Shown: piece by piece, positions 11,486-22,390 of the stretch
Numbering within the stretch: position 1 is the first letter of the stretch
Layout of the letters: every line of letters begins with the position of its first letter
Source of the DNA: Lytechinus variegatus
Lineage: Eukaryota > Echinodermata > Echinoidea > Temnopleuroida > Toxopneustidae
Reading direction: 5' to 3'
Length of the DNA: 64,000 bases
Assembly (NCBI RefSeq): GCF_018143015.1
Contig: NC_054752.1
Span: 6,497,216 to 6,561,215 of the forward strand
Made by a program: the position numbers and the translations under genes
Notes under the pieces: model-generated
Database searches by the model: none
Seen by the model: the letters and a program-made list of their open reading frames with translations, nothing else
Told to the model about the DNA's origin: nothing

Positions 11486-12205
11486 TACACTTCGTAATTA
11501 GTAAGGTTCGATATTCCGAAAGTTCTTTATTCCAAAGGTTCGTAATTCCGAAACAAGTAAATTGCCTATACCTCGATGTTCGTGAATCCGAAAACGTAAA
11601 AGGATTCGTTAATCCGAACATTTGTGGCGTTATTCCAAAGGTTCGATAATCCGAAAACGAAATAAGGTTCGATGTTCCGAAGGTTCGTTAATCCGAAAAC
11701 GAAATAAGGTTCGTCGTTCCGAAGGTTCGTTAATCCGAAAACGAAATAAGGTTCGTTGTTCCGAAGGTTCGGTCGTCCGGAAACGAAATAAGGTCCGTTA
11801 ATCATTTCGTTTTCGGACTAACAAACCTTCGGAATTACGAACCTCATTTCGTTTTCGGATTAACGAACCTTCGGAATTACGAACCTCACTTCATTTTCGG
11901 ATTAACGAACCTTCGTAATTACGAACCTCATTTTGTTTTCAGATTAAGGAACCTTCGGAATTACGAACCTCATTTCGTTTTCGGATTAACGAACCTTCGG
12001 AATTACGAACCTCACTTCATTTTCGGATTAACGAACCTTCGTAATTACGAACCTCATTTTGTTTTCAGATTAAGGAACCTTCGGAATTACGAACCTCATT
12101 TCGTTTTCGGATTAACGAACCTTCGGAATTACTAACCTCACTTCATTATCGGATTAACGCACCTTTGGAATGATGAAGCTTCGGAAATACGAATGTTTGC
12201 GCAAT
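11486..12205. repeat. Inverted 42-bp satellite array
   Basis: About 7 units (GTTCGTTAATCCGAAAACG) run in one orientation up to about 11798, then about 9 units run in the opposite orientation (CGTTTTCGGATTAACGAAC). The monomer is 42 bp. In the right half a 126-bp three-unit block repeats (for example 11881 and 12007). The 42-bp period keeps reading frames open, giving a repeated peptide that is an artefact. Confidence 0.9.
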
Positions 12206-12778
12206 TTAACGTCTCCGAGTAGACCAGCAAACTTTAATTTCAAGCTTTGTTGGAGTCTTGGGACGCTGCAACACCATGCACTACGGTATCTCATTTATTA
12301 CGTCATATGAATCTTCTTGTTGCGTTCAATACTGTGGACATTGTCTTATCGCAGTTTTGGGAAATTCTTCACCGTTTAGCATGTACACGTTTCTGTGAAG
12401 TATAGGCAAAATATCCTTATGATCCTTTTGTAAAACGTTTTGCGATGTAGTATCTTTCATAACTAGTGATGAAATTACTCGAATTACATGATCCGATTAC
12501 TTGAAAAATTTTACTCTATGGTTGTGGAAATACTAACCAGGAAAATAATAATAATAATTTGGTGATGACTAGTTTCTCATCATCAGCATCGTCATCATTC
12601 CAATTATTTCCAGGTTACGAAGTGAGATCGTCCTGTTATCTTCGATCAGAAGTCACCAAATAACCATTTCTAAACCAACTTCGATCCGCAAGTTCGGAGG
12701 ATATCTATTTACCATCACGACAATTCTTTAAAGTGTCTTTCAATTTTCATGACATTTTATTTTCTTCATCTTGATTAG

Positions 12779-13012
12779 GTAAACAAGATGATGGCGGCAG
12801 GGCACATCACCAGCTTTTCAAGAGGATGTATGGTCCACTACGACTGCCAAAATATGGACTACTGTGAATCGACGGTCAACAGGACCGGTGCTTGCCAATC
12901 ATGCTGCAGAGAGGACTACTGTAACAGAGCTGCAGGTGAGTGCCTGCCAAGGGTCGAAGTCTTCAAGCTCCTTGCCCTCACGCTCTTCTCCTACCTGTTA
13001 TTTGTCAGATAG
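12779..13012 (+). CDS. Ly6/uPAR-domain protein, terminal exon with GPI-type tail
   Basis: This last coding exon completes the three-finger fold begun at 8869. It follows a TTGATTAG acceptor and opens in phase 0 (GTA AAC AAG). In the joined numbering it holds residues 114-190, with Cys at 130, 136, 142, 152, 155, 156 and 161. It ends the domain with CCREDYCN (155-162), the diagnostic C-C-x-x-D-x-C-N closing motif of Ly6/uPAR proteins. The RGC at 128-130 resembles the Quiver/Boudin-like invertebrate subgroup. A sequon lies at residue 147. After a short spacer with an extra Cys (168), residues 174-189 are strongly hydrophobic and end at a TAG stop. That is the usual layout of a GPI-anchor signal, so the protein is probably tethered to the outer cell surface. 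Membership of the family is secure; the subgroup and the anchor are inference. Confidence 0.87.
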   Translation, partial: VNKMMAAGHITSFSRGCMVHYDCQNMDYCESTVNRTGACQSCCREDYCNRAAGECLPRVEVFKLLALTLFSYLLFVR

Positions 13013-13740
13013 CGGATCAGTCATGAGGGCGCCAGACTCACAGAGAACTACAGACTCACTTCATGAGAAGATGGACACCCCTTTTGGGATCTGTTGGTAT
13101 ATACATTTTGGAAGTTTTAATTTGGATCCAATGTGCGTGTGGAATTTCGAAATCATTGTCTGATCGAAAGGCGGCTTCACTGAAGAATGATTTGGTTTCA
13201 ATGGTTGGTGTCATCGGAGGAATTCCTGATTATTACGGTTGTGTTTAGTTGGGTTTACCTTGTTGAAACACAGATCAGGACCCCGATGTCATTATTTATC
13301 TTTTTGTGTCAATGAACGGCACAAAGCAGCATAAACATTATGACTGGCTATCTAATTACCATGGTTACTATGAACGTATATCAAACTCAAAATGTCTTAT
13401 TATAGCACCATATGTTTATCATAAACATTTCATACCTAATGATTCTTTTTCTGATGCCAATTACGCCTATCTTTGTAAAACTGGAATCCATTGTGGACGT
13501 TGCATTGTTAATAACGTCACAATTTCTGTCTGTATAGATTTGTTCACTTTGACCGTATATTGTTGAAGCAACAAGAAATCGTTTAGAGGATGATCAATGT
13601 TTTGAATCAGAATATGCATTTATGATACGGAAAAACTGGAATTAGTCCGATCTCCCTGCTGTCACCGACTCTACCCAACATGCCCAAGACAAAACGAAAG
13701 CAACCTCAGCAACACGTATGGTACCATCTTCTACTGGTTA
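13013..13740 (+). other. 3' flank of the Ly6/uPAR gene, possible 3' UTR
   Basis: The non-coding stretch after the stop codon probably includes the 3' untranslated region. No canonical AATAAA was spotted in the first kilobase, so the transcript end cannot be placed. A short open stretch at 13306-13566 has no recognisable motif and is not called. Confidence 0.3.
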
Positions 13741-13962
13741 TAGGCGGCGGAAGCGGGGGGGACGGGGGGACGTGTCCCCCCCCCCCCTAAATTTGTAGTT
13801 GATGACTTTTTTTTTTTTTTTTTTTTTTTTTTGCTTGTCAATTTATTTTCCTACGCATCCCCCCTAAAATTTTTAGGTTGAGAACCTTTTTTTTTTTTTT
13901 GCTTGTCATATTTTTTTTCTTGGGTTGTCCCCTCCTAAAATTTTGGGCTTCCGCCGCCAATG
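13741..13962. mobile_element. Short inverted-repeat element with 10-bp target duplication
   Basis: GGCGGCGGAAGC near the start is mirrored by GCTTCCGCCGCC at 13947-13958. CTACTGGTTA occurs directly at 13731-13740 and 13963-13972. The interior is poly-C and long poly-T. The superfamily is unclear. Confidence 0.7.
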
Positions 13963-13972
13963 CTACTGGTTA

Positions 13973-16048
13973 GCATGCCTGACATGGCAGAGAATGTAAA
14001 AAGGTATGCAACAGTATCATCGATCTGATTCCAACCATACAGGAGCTTCGAAGTGTGCTTTATATCTTATCTACTTGTTTCCTTATGCCATTTATGCGTA
14101 GTGAATCCTTAGCCATTCCAACCTCATCCGAAAGATGTTAGAATGCAACAAATTGTAACTAAAGATAAAATATTGTTGTGCCTCTGTCATTTTCATGAAA
14201 GTGTAAAAAAAGACGACGTGTTACGGATTAGGTGTTCATCTTGCAAAGACGGACTCTCTGTGGGATTTTGAAAATCAGCAATTTCAAGATTCCTCGGGAA
14301 ACAAACTTAATATATTCTGTCTAATCAGATTGTTCATGGTCAGAAAGATGATCGAAAGCACCAACTCGTCAGTATGTTATCATCGGTTGGACATTGGGCA
14401 GTGCTGGTAAACAGCTCATGTTTCGTCCTTTGGGGTCGTCCTATACGCATCAAAGAAGAGAGAAAGGTGTGAAAAAAACATGTTGCCTCCGGGAGAAAAT
14501 AATCGGAAATAGTTTCCTGGTCAGATAAGATGAACCTTGAAGAAATCCTCAGCAACACACATCTAGGATTAGAATTACACGGTTCTCGTGGTAACCATGG
14601 TCATTAAAATATATCAATTCATCGATCCGTACGTAATCTATTTTATTTATAAGCGGATCTGCATGAAATTGTCCTTAAACCGAGAGTTTGATGACAGTTA
14701 ATACGATATGTTTATTGCCGAGACCACATGTGAATGACATTTAAAAAGTAAAAAGAGTTTTTACTCTAGGGGAAATATGGACGGTATTCCATTGGCTGTG
14801 TTGACGTTGTGCTGGTGTAACCCTACCCGAGTAGAGTCGGCCGAGGGTAGTATCGGGTATCCGATAGTGCCTTCACTCGGCTTGATCCCCGCTAGAAAGA
14901 AACTGCAGGCCAATGTCCAGCGAGGAGAGATAGGCTTAGGAAGATGTGACCTACATTAATGACAATCACCCAGTTCATTGCTTGGTCATACCCACGACTT
15001 TGACTGATAGAGGGTTTTGTTTTCCAAGGGCTGTCCCTGACTGATTTGATGGGCATAGTAATATGATATGTTATCTTGAAATGGAACAATATCATTGTGA
15101 TGTTGTCTTAGAATGTCCACTAGCTTGAAAATTTTAACATGAAAGGACAATATGGATGCCTTTGATACGTTGTGTAGGCTTACTAAGAATCTTGGTACTG
15201 TATCTTATTTTTTTTTAAATACGAAGATTTTGAAAGGTGTATGTGTATGTATTGTAAAAAACAATGAACCTCTAAACGTTTTGTTTTAAAAAAAAAGAGC
15301 AAATCTGGCAGAATCGCCATTATCTACGTTCATCGCGGAAAAATTTTGCTGTAAACATTTCCAGGAACTGACGCGAAGCGAGACGTCTTTTAATGACTAT
15401 TCCGTTTCACTGTAGATGGATTGCTTTACTCCTGTAATGCAATACGATGCCATTCCTCAGACATTCTTCTTAAAGAAGTTTTTTTATCTCCACGTTCTCT
15501 GTTTGTTCCCAGCGCTTCTTAATGATATCATTGTAATGGGATCATTCAGCAATAATATGATTTCAATATTTCTTGACCAAAAATATCGTTTGAAAATCCC
15601 TTTTCCTTTCAGGTTTGCAAACTGATACCTTTATGCGAAAGATATTCCATAGGCAAGCTAGTACTCTTGATAGTGTTCCATTGCAAGCTTATGTTCTTAA
15701 AAATTGCTTTTAAAAGAGAAAATCGTACTTTGAAATATGTATTAAAATTAAAATTAGAATGGAACATTCCATTTAAGAGCCAATGCGAATGCGATGGATA
15801 TAGGAGGGTGTTTGGTGCACGCGCCCAGTGCAACAAACAGACAGAGAAGAGAAAAAAGGAGATAAGGTGAAGAAGCAAAACATGAAAAACAGTAAGAAAA
15901 ATGAATGTGATGTACAACTATAAAAAGCCAGCTCCAAAGATGAAAGGTCGATCATTATTTGAAAAATACTTGATTATTTATTATTTTCTTGCATTTACAT
16001 TTGAGCTTGAATATTCATTTGCCTCCGGTGATGCTATTAATATCACCA
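13973..16048. other. No recognisable gene
   Basis: Mixed unique-looking sequence between the inverted-repeat element at 13741 and the Tc1 copy. Short open stretches show no family motif. Confidence 0.5.
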
Positions 16049-16050
16049 TA

Positions 16051-16276
16051 TACACTCCCCTCCAAAAGTTTGGGAACACCTGCATTCAGTGTTTTTTTTC
16101 TATACTTTGTAGACTTTACTGATATTCAGGCTCATAGCACAGTTAAATTTTTGTTTTGAAGTGAAGATTTTACAGCAGTGTAAGTTTTGTTATTGATTCA
16201 AACAAGTTTATACTCTCTTAAATGACTGTCTACCAGTCAAGATGGCATTCTCTCAAAATGCTAACTTCTTTTATTA
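16051..16276. repeat. Left inverted arm of the Tc1 element
   Basis: It pairs with 17697-17940. Matches include the outer end TCCAAAAGTTTGGGAACACC, the AGACTTTACTG block near 16110 and the CCAGTCAAGATGGC block near 16233. Small indels separate the matching blocks. Confidence 0.85.
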
Positions 16277-16486
16277 CATGCAGCTATTGTAGTTATTCAG
16301 AGCTTTTACACAAATACATGTGCAACTTCATTCATTTTTCCTTTTCCTAGTCAGAAGTCAGACACAAAAATAAAATTAAACAATACTTAGTGTTTCACTG
16401 ATATGGAAAACTTTTTTTTATAAATTTTATTGAATACACATAAAAGACAATAAATCATATATTTCTTTGTATCCCACATATGAGTC

Positions 16487-17386
16487 TCACTTGTTGGGCA
16501 AGTTTCTTGAACCTTCTTGTCTTGTTTTTTTCCAAAGCAGCTCGATGGGATTGAGATCTAGGGACTGGGGCGGCCAATCCATGATTTTCAGGACTTGTTT
16601 CTCTTCCATTTTCTTCAAGTAGTCTTTGCATAGTCTTGGCGTGTGTTTTGGGTCCTGCTGAAAAACGAATCCTTCTCCAATCAGGCGTTTCCCTGAATGG
16701 ATGGCCTTCCGCTGTAGGATTGAATGATAGCCGTGCTGGTTGAGGATACCCTCTACTCTGTGCAAGCTGCCTACCTTTCCTGCACTAAAGCAACCCCTAA
16801 AAATAACATTACCACCATGTTTCAAAGTTGGCTTGATGCACCGGGTAGCATCTTATTTCCCTTTCGCCGTCTCACATAGGTAAGTCGCTTGCTGCCAAAC
16901 ACCTCAAACTTTGATTCGTCAGACCAAAGAACCTCCTGCCACTGCTCCAAAGACCAGTATTTATGCTTCGAGTTCGTAGCCAAAGCAAGCCTTTCTTCCG
17001 GTTCTTTTCTTTGAGGAGTGGTTTCCTTGAAGCCACACAGCCCATCAGCCCTGCTCCACAGAGACGTCTTCTAACAGTTGAAGAACATACAGGCATCTCA
17101 CAGGTGTTGTTAAGGTCAGCTGTAATCTCTGGGCAAGACTGACAACGGTTGCGCAGACTGCTCACCCGAATGTATTTAACTTCAGCAGGAGATGGGATTT
17201 TTTTTGGCCTACCACTTTGTCTCCTGTCCCCATTAGACCCAGTGCCTCTTTGCGTTTCAGGCTGTAGTGAACAGCATGGATACTGATCTTGAGTTTCCTA
17301 TCTATTTCTCGCATGGAGTAGCCTTCTTTCCTCAAAACTGCAATTGACTGACTTGTTTCCAAAGAAAATTGTCCTGTGTTAGCCAT
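16487..17386 (-). pseudogene. Tc1-family transposase, frameshifted
   Basis: The enzyme would bind the element's arms and catalyse cut-and-paste transposition. From the Met at 17386 there is a paired-like helix-turn-helix region (about 55 residues), then an SGRPKK motif near 17200-17213 read in a second frame. The first catalytic Asp sits in WSDESKFEVFG (codon 16918-16920) in a third frame. The second Asp sits in QQDPKHT (codon 16652-16654), back in the first frame, and the Glu in LNPIELLW (codon 16541-16543). The frame changes between these motifs imply at least three frameshifts; one is probably at the A-run near 17200. The usual two residues before PKH are absent, which looks like a six-base deletion. 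As it stands, 36 residues separate the second Asp and the Glu. All three catalytic residues survive as codons, but no continuous protein can be made. Confidence 0.93.
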
Positions 17387-17696
17387 TTTAATTTTGTGAC
17401 TGACTTTTGACTAAGAAAAACTGAATAGGCAAAATGAATGAAGGTGCACTGGAATAACTCTTGATAACTTTTGAATTCATGAATTTCAAATTGCACTGTC
17501 TACTCCACTCCCATGCATTTTTTTTAAAGAAGGATTAGGCATTTGTCAAGTTCAGATGTTTTCCAGGATAAAGATGCAGATTTCCATAAATTAATTGTCT
17601 TATGAACAATACTGAGGAACACATTCTGAGGTCATCTGCTGTAACATTCACAAAATACTGGGAAGAATTTCAGAATAGAACCCCAAACAGAACAAT

Positions 17697-17940
17697 GTTA
17701 AAAGAAGTTAGCATTTTTTAGAGAAAGCCATCTTGACTGGTAGCCTGCCCTCTTTGGCAACTGCACGTCTCTTAAGAGCTTTGAATTTGATAAAATTTGA
17801 TAAAATGTACACTGGTGTATAACCTTCACTTTAAAACAAAAATACAGCTGTACTATGAGGCCTAACTTCAGTAAAGTCTACCAAAGTTCGAAAAACACAC
17901 ACTGAAAGCAGGTGTTCCCAAACTTTTGGAGGGGAGTGTA
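17697..17940. repeat. Right inverted arm of the Tc1 element
   Basis: Reverse complement of the left arm. The inner block GCCATCTTGACTGG and the outer block GGTGTTCCCAAACTTTTGGA are well conserved. Confidence 0.85.
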
Positions 17941-17979
17941 TAGGCCACTTGGTTTATACATATCACACTCTGTGAAACA

Positions 17980-18148
17980 GGGGGTCGTTTCATATAGCTG
18001 TTTGTAAGTTAAGAACGACTAGTGATACTTTCTTTTGGTAAATGATATTCACCATTAAATGTTCATTGGTGATCATTTTAGCATAAGAATGGATCACCAG
18101 TCGTTCTTAAAGTCACTCTTAAATTACTAACTGCATTATGAAACACCC
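17980..18148. mobile_element. GGGTCGTTTCATAAAG-ended MITE, copy A
   Basis: It opens GGGGGTCGTTTCATATAGC and closes with CATTATGAAACACCC. The inner arms read AAGTTAAGAACGACTAGTG and CACCAGTCGTTCTTAAAGTC. The target duplication is unclear. Confidence 0.75.
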
Positions 18149-19090
18149 ACCAGGTGTGAGGGGCAAAAAAAGGAGTCTAAGTTATATTTGCTCTGTGAAA
18201 AAGTGATGATTGATAGAAAGCCTACTATAGTTCCCTCTTGTAATTATTGCTAGATATTGCTTAATACCGGTATTATATAATTATGAAAACTAATTCTAAG
18301 AGGGTTTCTAGGTCATGGAGTTTTTCCTTGCCTATTTGGTCAGAAATGAAATCGTTGAAAATAAGTTTAGTTTTTACCCCAAATAAACATCAAATAGCTG
18401 TATATCGGGGAAGTGAGTAAAAATGTAAAAATAAAGTTGAGATATACTGTCAACACCGAGAGGTCCTGTGTGCATATACATGTTTATATATTGTATGTGA
18501 TATTTCAATGACAAGAAATTAGTAATACATTTTTAAATGAACATGTACAATATGCTCCTTTCTGTTTGATAGATTTTATAAAATAAGAATATACGCTTCG
18601 ATCATTTTTCATACCATCATTATGTCGGCCTATAATATAGCATAATCATATTATTTGTTGTAATATGTTTTTTCGATTAAATTTAGGAATGAAAAGTCGA
18701 TTTAATTTCCCATCAAGGAATGAAATAACCCTGAGTTTGAGTCGCTGAAAACATTTCGATCAGATAAATCTATGACAAATAATTCCTGTTCATAAAATCA
18801 TCTTACTTGATCACAATTATTGAGTTAGTATTCGTGAATGGGGGCTTAAAGTTAATCCAGAATTATTGAAGGATCTGGATGAAGTGATTAGACGGTGAGG
18901 TTTATATCAACATTAGCATTTATTTTTTTTTACAATGAATTTGTATTCATAAAATATATTAATCAAAGACCTGTATTTTTCATTGAAAACACGAATAAAA
19001 TATCTCTTGAAATATGTAGATCGGCTCGGTATTCTAATATGGATTGGTGCCAGAACTGTTTAAGATCGAACTTCGTACCATCTTAGAGCT

Positions 19091-19235
19091 GCAGTCAAAC
19101 TTTACCTACGGAAGCCATCATATGGCAAGTTAAAAACAGCCGTTTTATTCAATTCTATTCAACCCACCTATATGTAATTGGTACAAAAATATTAAAAACG
19201 GCTGTTTTCGACTCGCCGTAGGCGAAATTTGACTG
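19091..19235. mobile_element. Short inverted-repeat element
   Basis: GCAGTCAAACTTTACCTACGG at the left end is mirrored by CCGTAGGCGAAATTTGACTGC at the right. A second inner pair is AAAACAGCCGTTTT and AAAACGGCTGTTTT. No target duplication is evident. Confidence 0.7.
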
Positions 19236-19690
19236 CGCCGTAAAGCTTCCACTGCTAGATGGAAATATGGTTGAATGCCCTTTCGGGTCTAATCAACATT
19301 TGACACGTATGAGATATAAAGAAACATATTATGTTACCAAAAGCCTCAATGTTTAAACCGATGCAGGTGAAATAACCTATTCGGTAGCTAACATATTTCT
19401 TCTTTTTTTGGGGGGGGGCATTTATACTTTTTTAAATCTTTGTCGTAACAAATATGGAACGATGTAATGATAATGGAGGCCTATTACAGAAACTTAATGC
19501 TGTTAATAAAGAGTGCAAAATAGAAATATGTGTACCCTATGGTACTATCATACTATCCTTATAATTGTTATATCATTACTAAGCTGTGTCCTGAATCGTG
19601 TGAATGACATATCTTCAGAATGAATATAAGAACAACATATACCGTGCAATATTACATTGTATATTTGGATATTACTGGTAACAATGACAG

Positions 19691-19786
19691 GTGTCACGCC
19701 ATGTATATTTCCTGCTATTGTGAGGAGAGACGCTGCTTTGACTTCTGTGACAACACCCATACCTTGTTCATGCAAATGATCTCAAG
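19691..19786 (+). CDS. Candidate small Cys-rich exon, gene unknown
   Basis: A 96-nt plus-strand stretch lies between an AG (TGACAG) and a fair donor (AAG/GTATGA). In its open frame it has five Cys within about 20 residues (CHAMYISCYC followed by CFDFC). The acceptor's pyrimidine tract is poor and no partner exon is seen. It lies about 300 bp from the minus-strand candidate at 20060, so the two are unlikely to belong to one gene. Confidence 0.18.
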
Positions 19787-20059
19787 GTATGATGTCTTAG
19801 AAAGCTTCAGAACAGCTCCGTGTCTAAAACAAACATTCGGATCATCATCAAAACTCTTCACCTTACTCATCGGAAATTAGGAAGGAGTGGCGAAATTCCT
19901 TCAGAAAGAAATATGACTGAAACTTTTGAAAGTTGTTCTCTATTCGTGTTCTTTCATAAATGTCGTAGTTTTGCAACGTGGTGAACAAGAATGACTATCA
20001 AGTGTTGTGCCTCCGAGATTTATGAACAATGTCAGTGATGATATTCTTTCATTACTTAC

Positions 20060-20162
20060 AAATGTGCCGATTGTTACAGTTGGAGATAAAAACGCATTCA
20101 TCCGAAGTAAGACATGCCCCAGTGTGTCCCATGGCATTTGTATAGGCACACCCAAACGTTGG
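20060..20162 (-). CDS. Candidate Cys-rich exon, gene unknown
   Basis: A 103-nt minus-strand exon is bracketed by good splice signals: acceptor TTTCTGTTACAG just before 20162 and donor GTAAGT at 20059-20054. Read in phase 0 it gives about 34 residues with Cys at 5, 17, 23 and 30 in the pattern GxC(5)C(6)C, and a fifth Cys codon could be completed across the junction. The pattern recalls small disulfide-knotted or clip-like domains, but no family is recognised with confidence. Sequence upstream on the same strand (about 20163-20300) is also open and includes a hydrophobic run, so the true 5' boundary could differ. No partner exon was identified. Treat this as a splice-supported hypothesis. Confidence 0.33.
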
Positions 20163-20520
20163 CTGTAACAGAAACATGATAACATTCGTTAGTGTCTCTT
20201 GGGAGAATGTTCGACGAACTCCAGCAGGTGGATTGATCACGTGATGAATAGCTCCTATGCAGACGACGGCCAGTTGGAAAACGAGTTCGCACTCTTATGT
20301 CTGGAGATTGTGACCGTCTCCCCTGCCAGGGCCTGTGTGAAAGTGACATTTTAAAGCAACCTGGAACAAATATCTTGAACCGGAAGTGAAAGATACTTCA
20401 ATAGAACTGAGGTAAGTGAAATACATTCTTCTCCAATCTAACCTTTTTTTTCTATCAACTTGTTACCATTTATATGCAAACAAATATATATTTAAATGCA
20501 AGTTATTACATCAAGACAGT

Positions 20521-20703
20521 CAGGGGCGGATAACAAATTTATTACAGCATTGGGACAATGTTTTACTTTAAATATTACAAGCAGAAAAGGGTTTCTACAC
20601 ATGGGGAGCATTACCTATACAAACTTATATAAAAAAAAGGAAAGAAAAGAAAAAATAATATGAAAAGGGGATGTGTGCCCCCAATTCCCTGGATCCGCTC
20701 CTG
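20521..20703. mobile_element. hAT-like short element
   Basis: CAGGGGCGGAT at the start and ATCCGCTCCTG at the end are inverted, in hAT style. No matching target duplication was seen, so the call rests on termini alone. Confidence 0.5.
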
Positions 20704-21869
20704 GCATATACACTTGATAACGTACTTGGTGTTTCATAGGTTGAACCTTAATCAAAGTCGATTTGAAAGGATGTATTTGTGATGTTTTTTGTTATTCCAA
20801 AATTTACTCAAGTATATTTTTTTTTGTTCATTCCATACTTGAAAACAGGGGGCAATGTTATCGAGTTCTGTATTACTCTAAGTTTTTGTTGTTGTTTTTC
20901 AGTTTATTCTATTAGCTCGAGCTTGTTATCCTATGATAATTACGGAATTTAGTATTAAAGCGCTATGTTGTCACCAGGAGTAGAAACTGAGCACGTCTTA
21001 CAAAGAATTAGAGATTTTCGTCACTGAACACGCTATGATAAAGGACATTCCCCCCAAAGTTTCTGTTATTTTCGACATCAATACTAGTTTACCATCTAAC
21101 GTAGATCGTGTCGAAGTACTGACTCTATCTTTTTGCCTCTTTATCGTATTCTGCATTTAGAACGTATATGAATTTCTTTTTAACTATGTTATTAATGTCG
21201 ATTTCGTTAAGGAAGTGACATCGCTGCTTTTGCTACTATGATATTTCTATATTTAGCACTGGCGTTCAGATTAGGGGGCGGGGCACCTACCCCTAAAAAA
21301 GTCACGACGAGAAGAAGGGAAAGGGAATTTGATAGAGAAGGAATATATTATTAGGAAATGACCTTCTGGATATAATTTTATAATCTGTCAAAAATAGGAT
21401 TTTCAAACTAACAAAAATATATATTAGGCTTGGCCTCCTTAGGATCATTTAAAAATTTTTCCCGTATGCAATTTTGTGGCCCCTGATAGTTATTTCCCCT
21501 AAACTACTAATATATGTAAATATTCGACCTCTACTTCTACTACTCATGAAAAAGACGGGAAGTTGTGATATCTGAACATGAAAAGAGGAAAAGTATTTTC
21601 CCATAGGTTCAACATATTTTCAATATCAATAATGGTTTCATATCTTACGTAGATCATTGAGAAGTGAAATCTCTATAATTCGAGCTGATCTCGAGGTGGA
21701 GGTTTAAAAACCGGAATAAAGGCAAAAAGGAAGGTAGACATGGGTTAGAGTGTATTCGCGCATGCTCAGTGTCAAGGTGATTAAGGTCTGAGCATGCGCA
21801 TAATGAATTCATACGAATCTTCCATCTCGTTTCTGTGCGCCGTGGATGTCCTATTCTTTCCGTCATCTT

Positions 21870-22022
21870 CCTTTTTTGTATCCTTCATCATCTTATTCTT
21901 TTCCCTTTCCTCCCTCTACTCCTCCTCTTCTTTTTATTCATCTTCTTCTTCTTCTCTTTCTTCATCACCATCTTCTTCTTCTTCTTCGTTTCATTCCTCT
22001 TCTTCCTTTTCTACCTCTACCT
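21870..22022 (+). repeat. TTC/TCC low-complexity tract
   Basis: Pyrimidine-rich degenerate TTC repeats. They give Ser- or Phe-rich frames on the plus strand that are not genes. Confidence 0.9.
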
Positions 22023-22230
22023 TCTGTGATGAAATACTACCGCCACACCTACTACGGCTATTCGTGTCTACTTGTATCTCGTTTACTATACTATTTCACG
22101 TTGCTGCTGACACGAAAACTTACAAATACTCTCACCAGTCACCACCACCACCATCTTCCCTCCTATTGAATACCAGGAATAGTACTACTGCTACCCTTAC
22201 TACTAAAGCTGTTTTCCCACCTGGAGTCCA

Positions 22231-22362
22231 TTGCAGAAAGAGTTGCGTTTATACGCAACTCAAAAAATCAATCGCAAGTTCCAAATGCGCCCTGTTGATT
22301 AGTTGAAAATCAAGTTGCGCATGATTTTTTAGAGTTGTGATTGATTGTAACTCTTTCTGCAA
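22231..22362. mobile_element. Palindromic MITE, AGTTGCG-word
   Basis: TTGCAGAAAGAGTTGCG on the left and TAACTCTTTCTGCAA on the right are inverted. The words GTTGCG/CGCAAC and ATTGATT recur inside. It lies 29 bp from copy B of the related family. Confidence 0.7.
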
Positions 22363-22390
22363 CAGGCCCCTGTTGCCATCATGAGAGCTG

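Larger units (their letters stand above)
9216..12778 (+). other. Intron of the Ly6/uPAR gene, TE-rich
   Basis: A 3,563-bp GT-AG intron (donor GTAAGT, acceptor TTAG) in phase 0 between the two halves of the LU domain. It contains a 131-bp direct duplication near 9840-10100, a hAT-type insertion (10595-11066) and an inverted satellite array (11486-12205). Between 9300 and 9640 there are many scattered GAAAGAC/TCTTTC words that may be another decayed palindromic element. The rest shows nothing recognisable. Confidence 0.8.
16051..17940 (-). mobile_element. Tc1/mariner-family DNA transposon, complete but inactive
   Basis: A 1,890-bp element begins TACACTCCCCTCC and ends with its reverse complement GGAGGGGAGTGTA, flanked by TA at 16049-16050 and 17941-17942 (the Tc1/mariner target duplication). 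The inverted arms are long, about 225 bp on the left (to about 16276) and 240 bp on the right (from about 17697), with indels between them. Long arms are the IR/DR style of many Tc1 elements. Between the arms, on the minus strand, lies a transposase relic with the expected order of HTH, GRPKK and DDE motifs. Frameshifts rule out autonomous activity. Terminal repeats, duplication and coding motifs agree, so the family call is firm. Confidence 0.95.

Noticed and set aside
11566..11805. Minus-strand frame with repeated NEPYFVFGLTNLRN-like peptide
   Set aside because: It arises because the satellite monomer is 42 bp, a multiple of three, and the array inverts immediately beside it.
13306..13566. 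86-residue frame downstream of the Ly6 gene
   Set aside because: It lies in the probable 3' UTR or flank and its Cys spacing fits no Ly6 pattern.
21794..22306. 170-residue Ser-rich frame
   Set aside because: Most of it is the TTC/TCC tract; overlapping frames are equally open and no domain is present.
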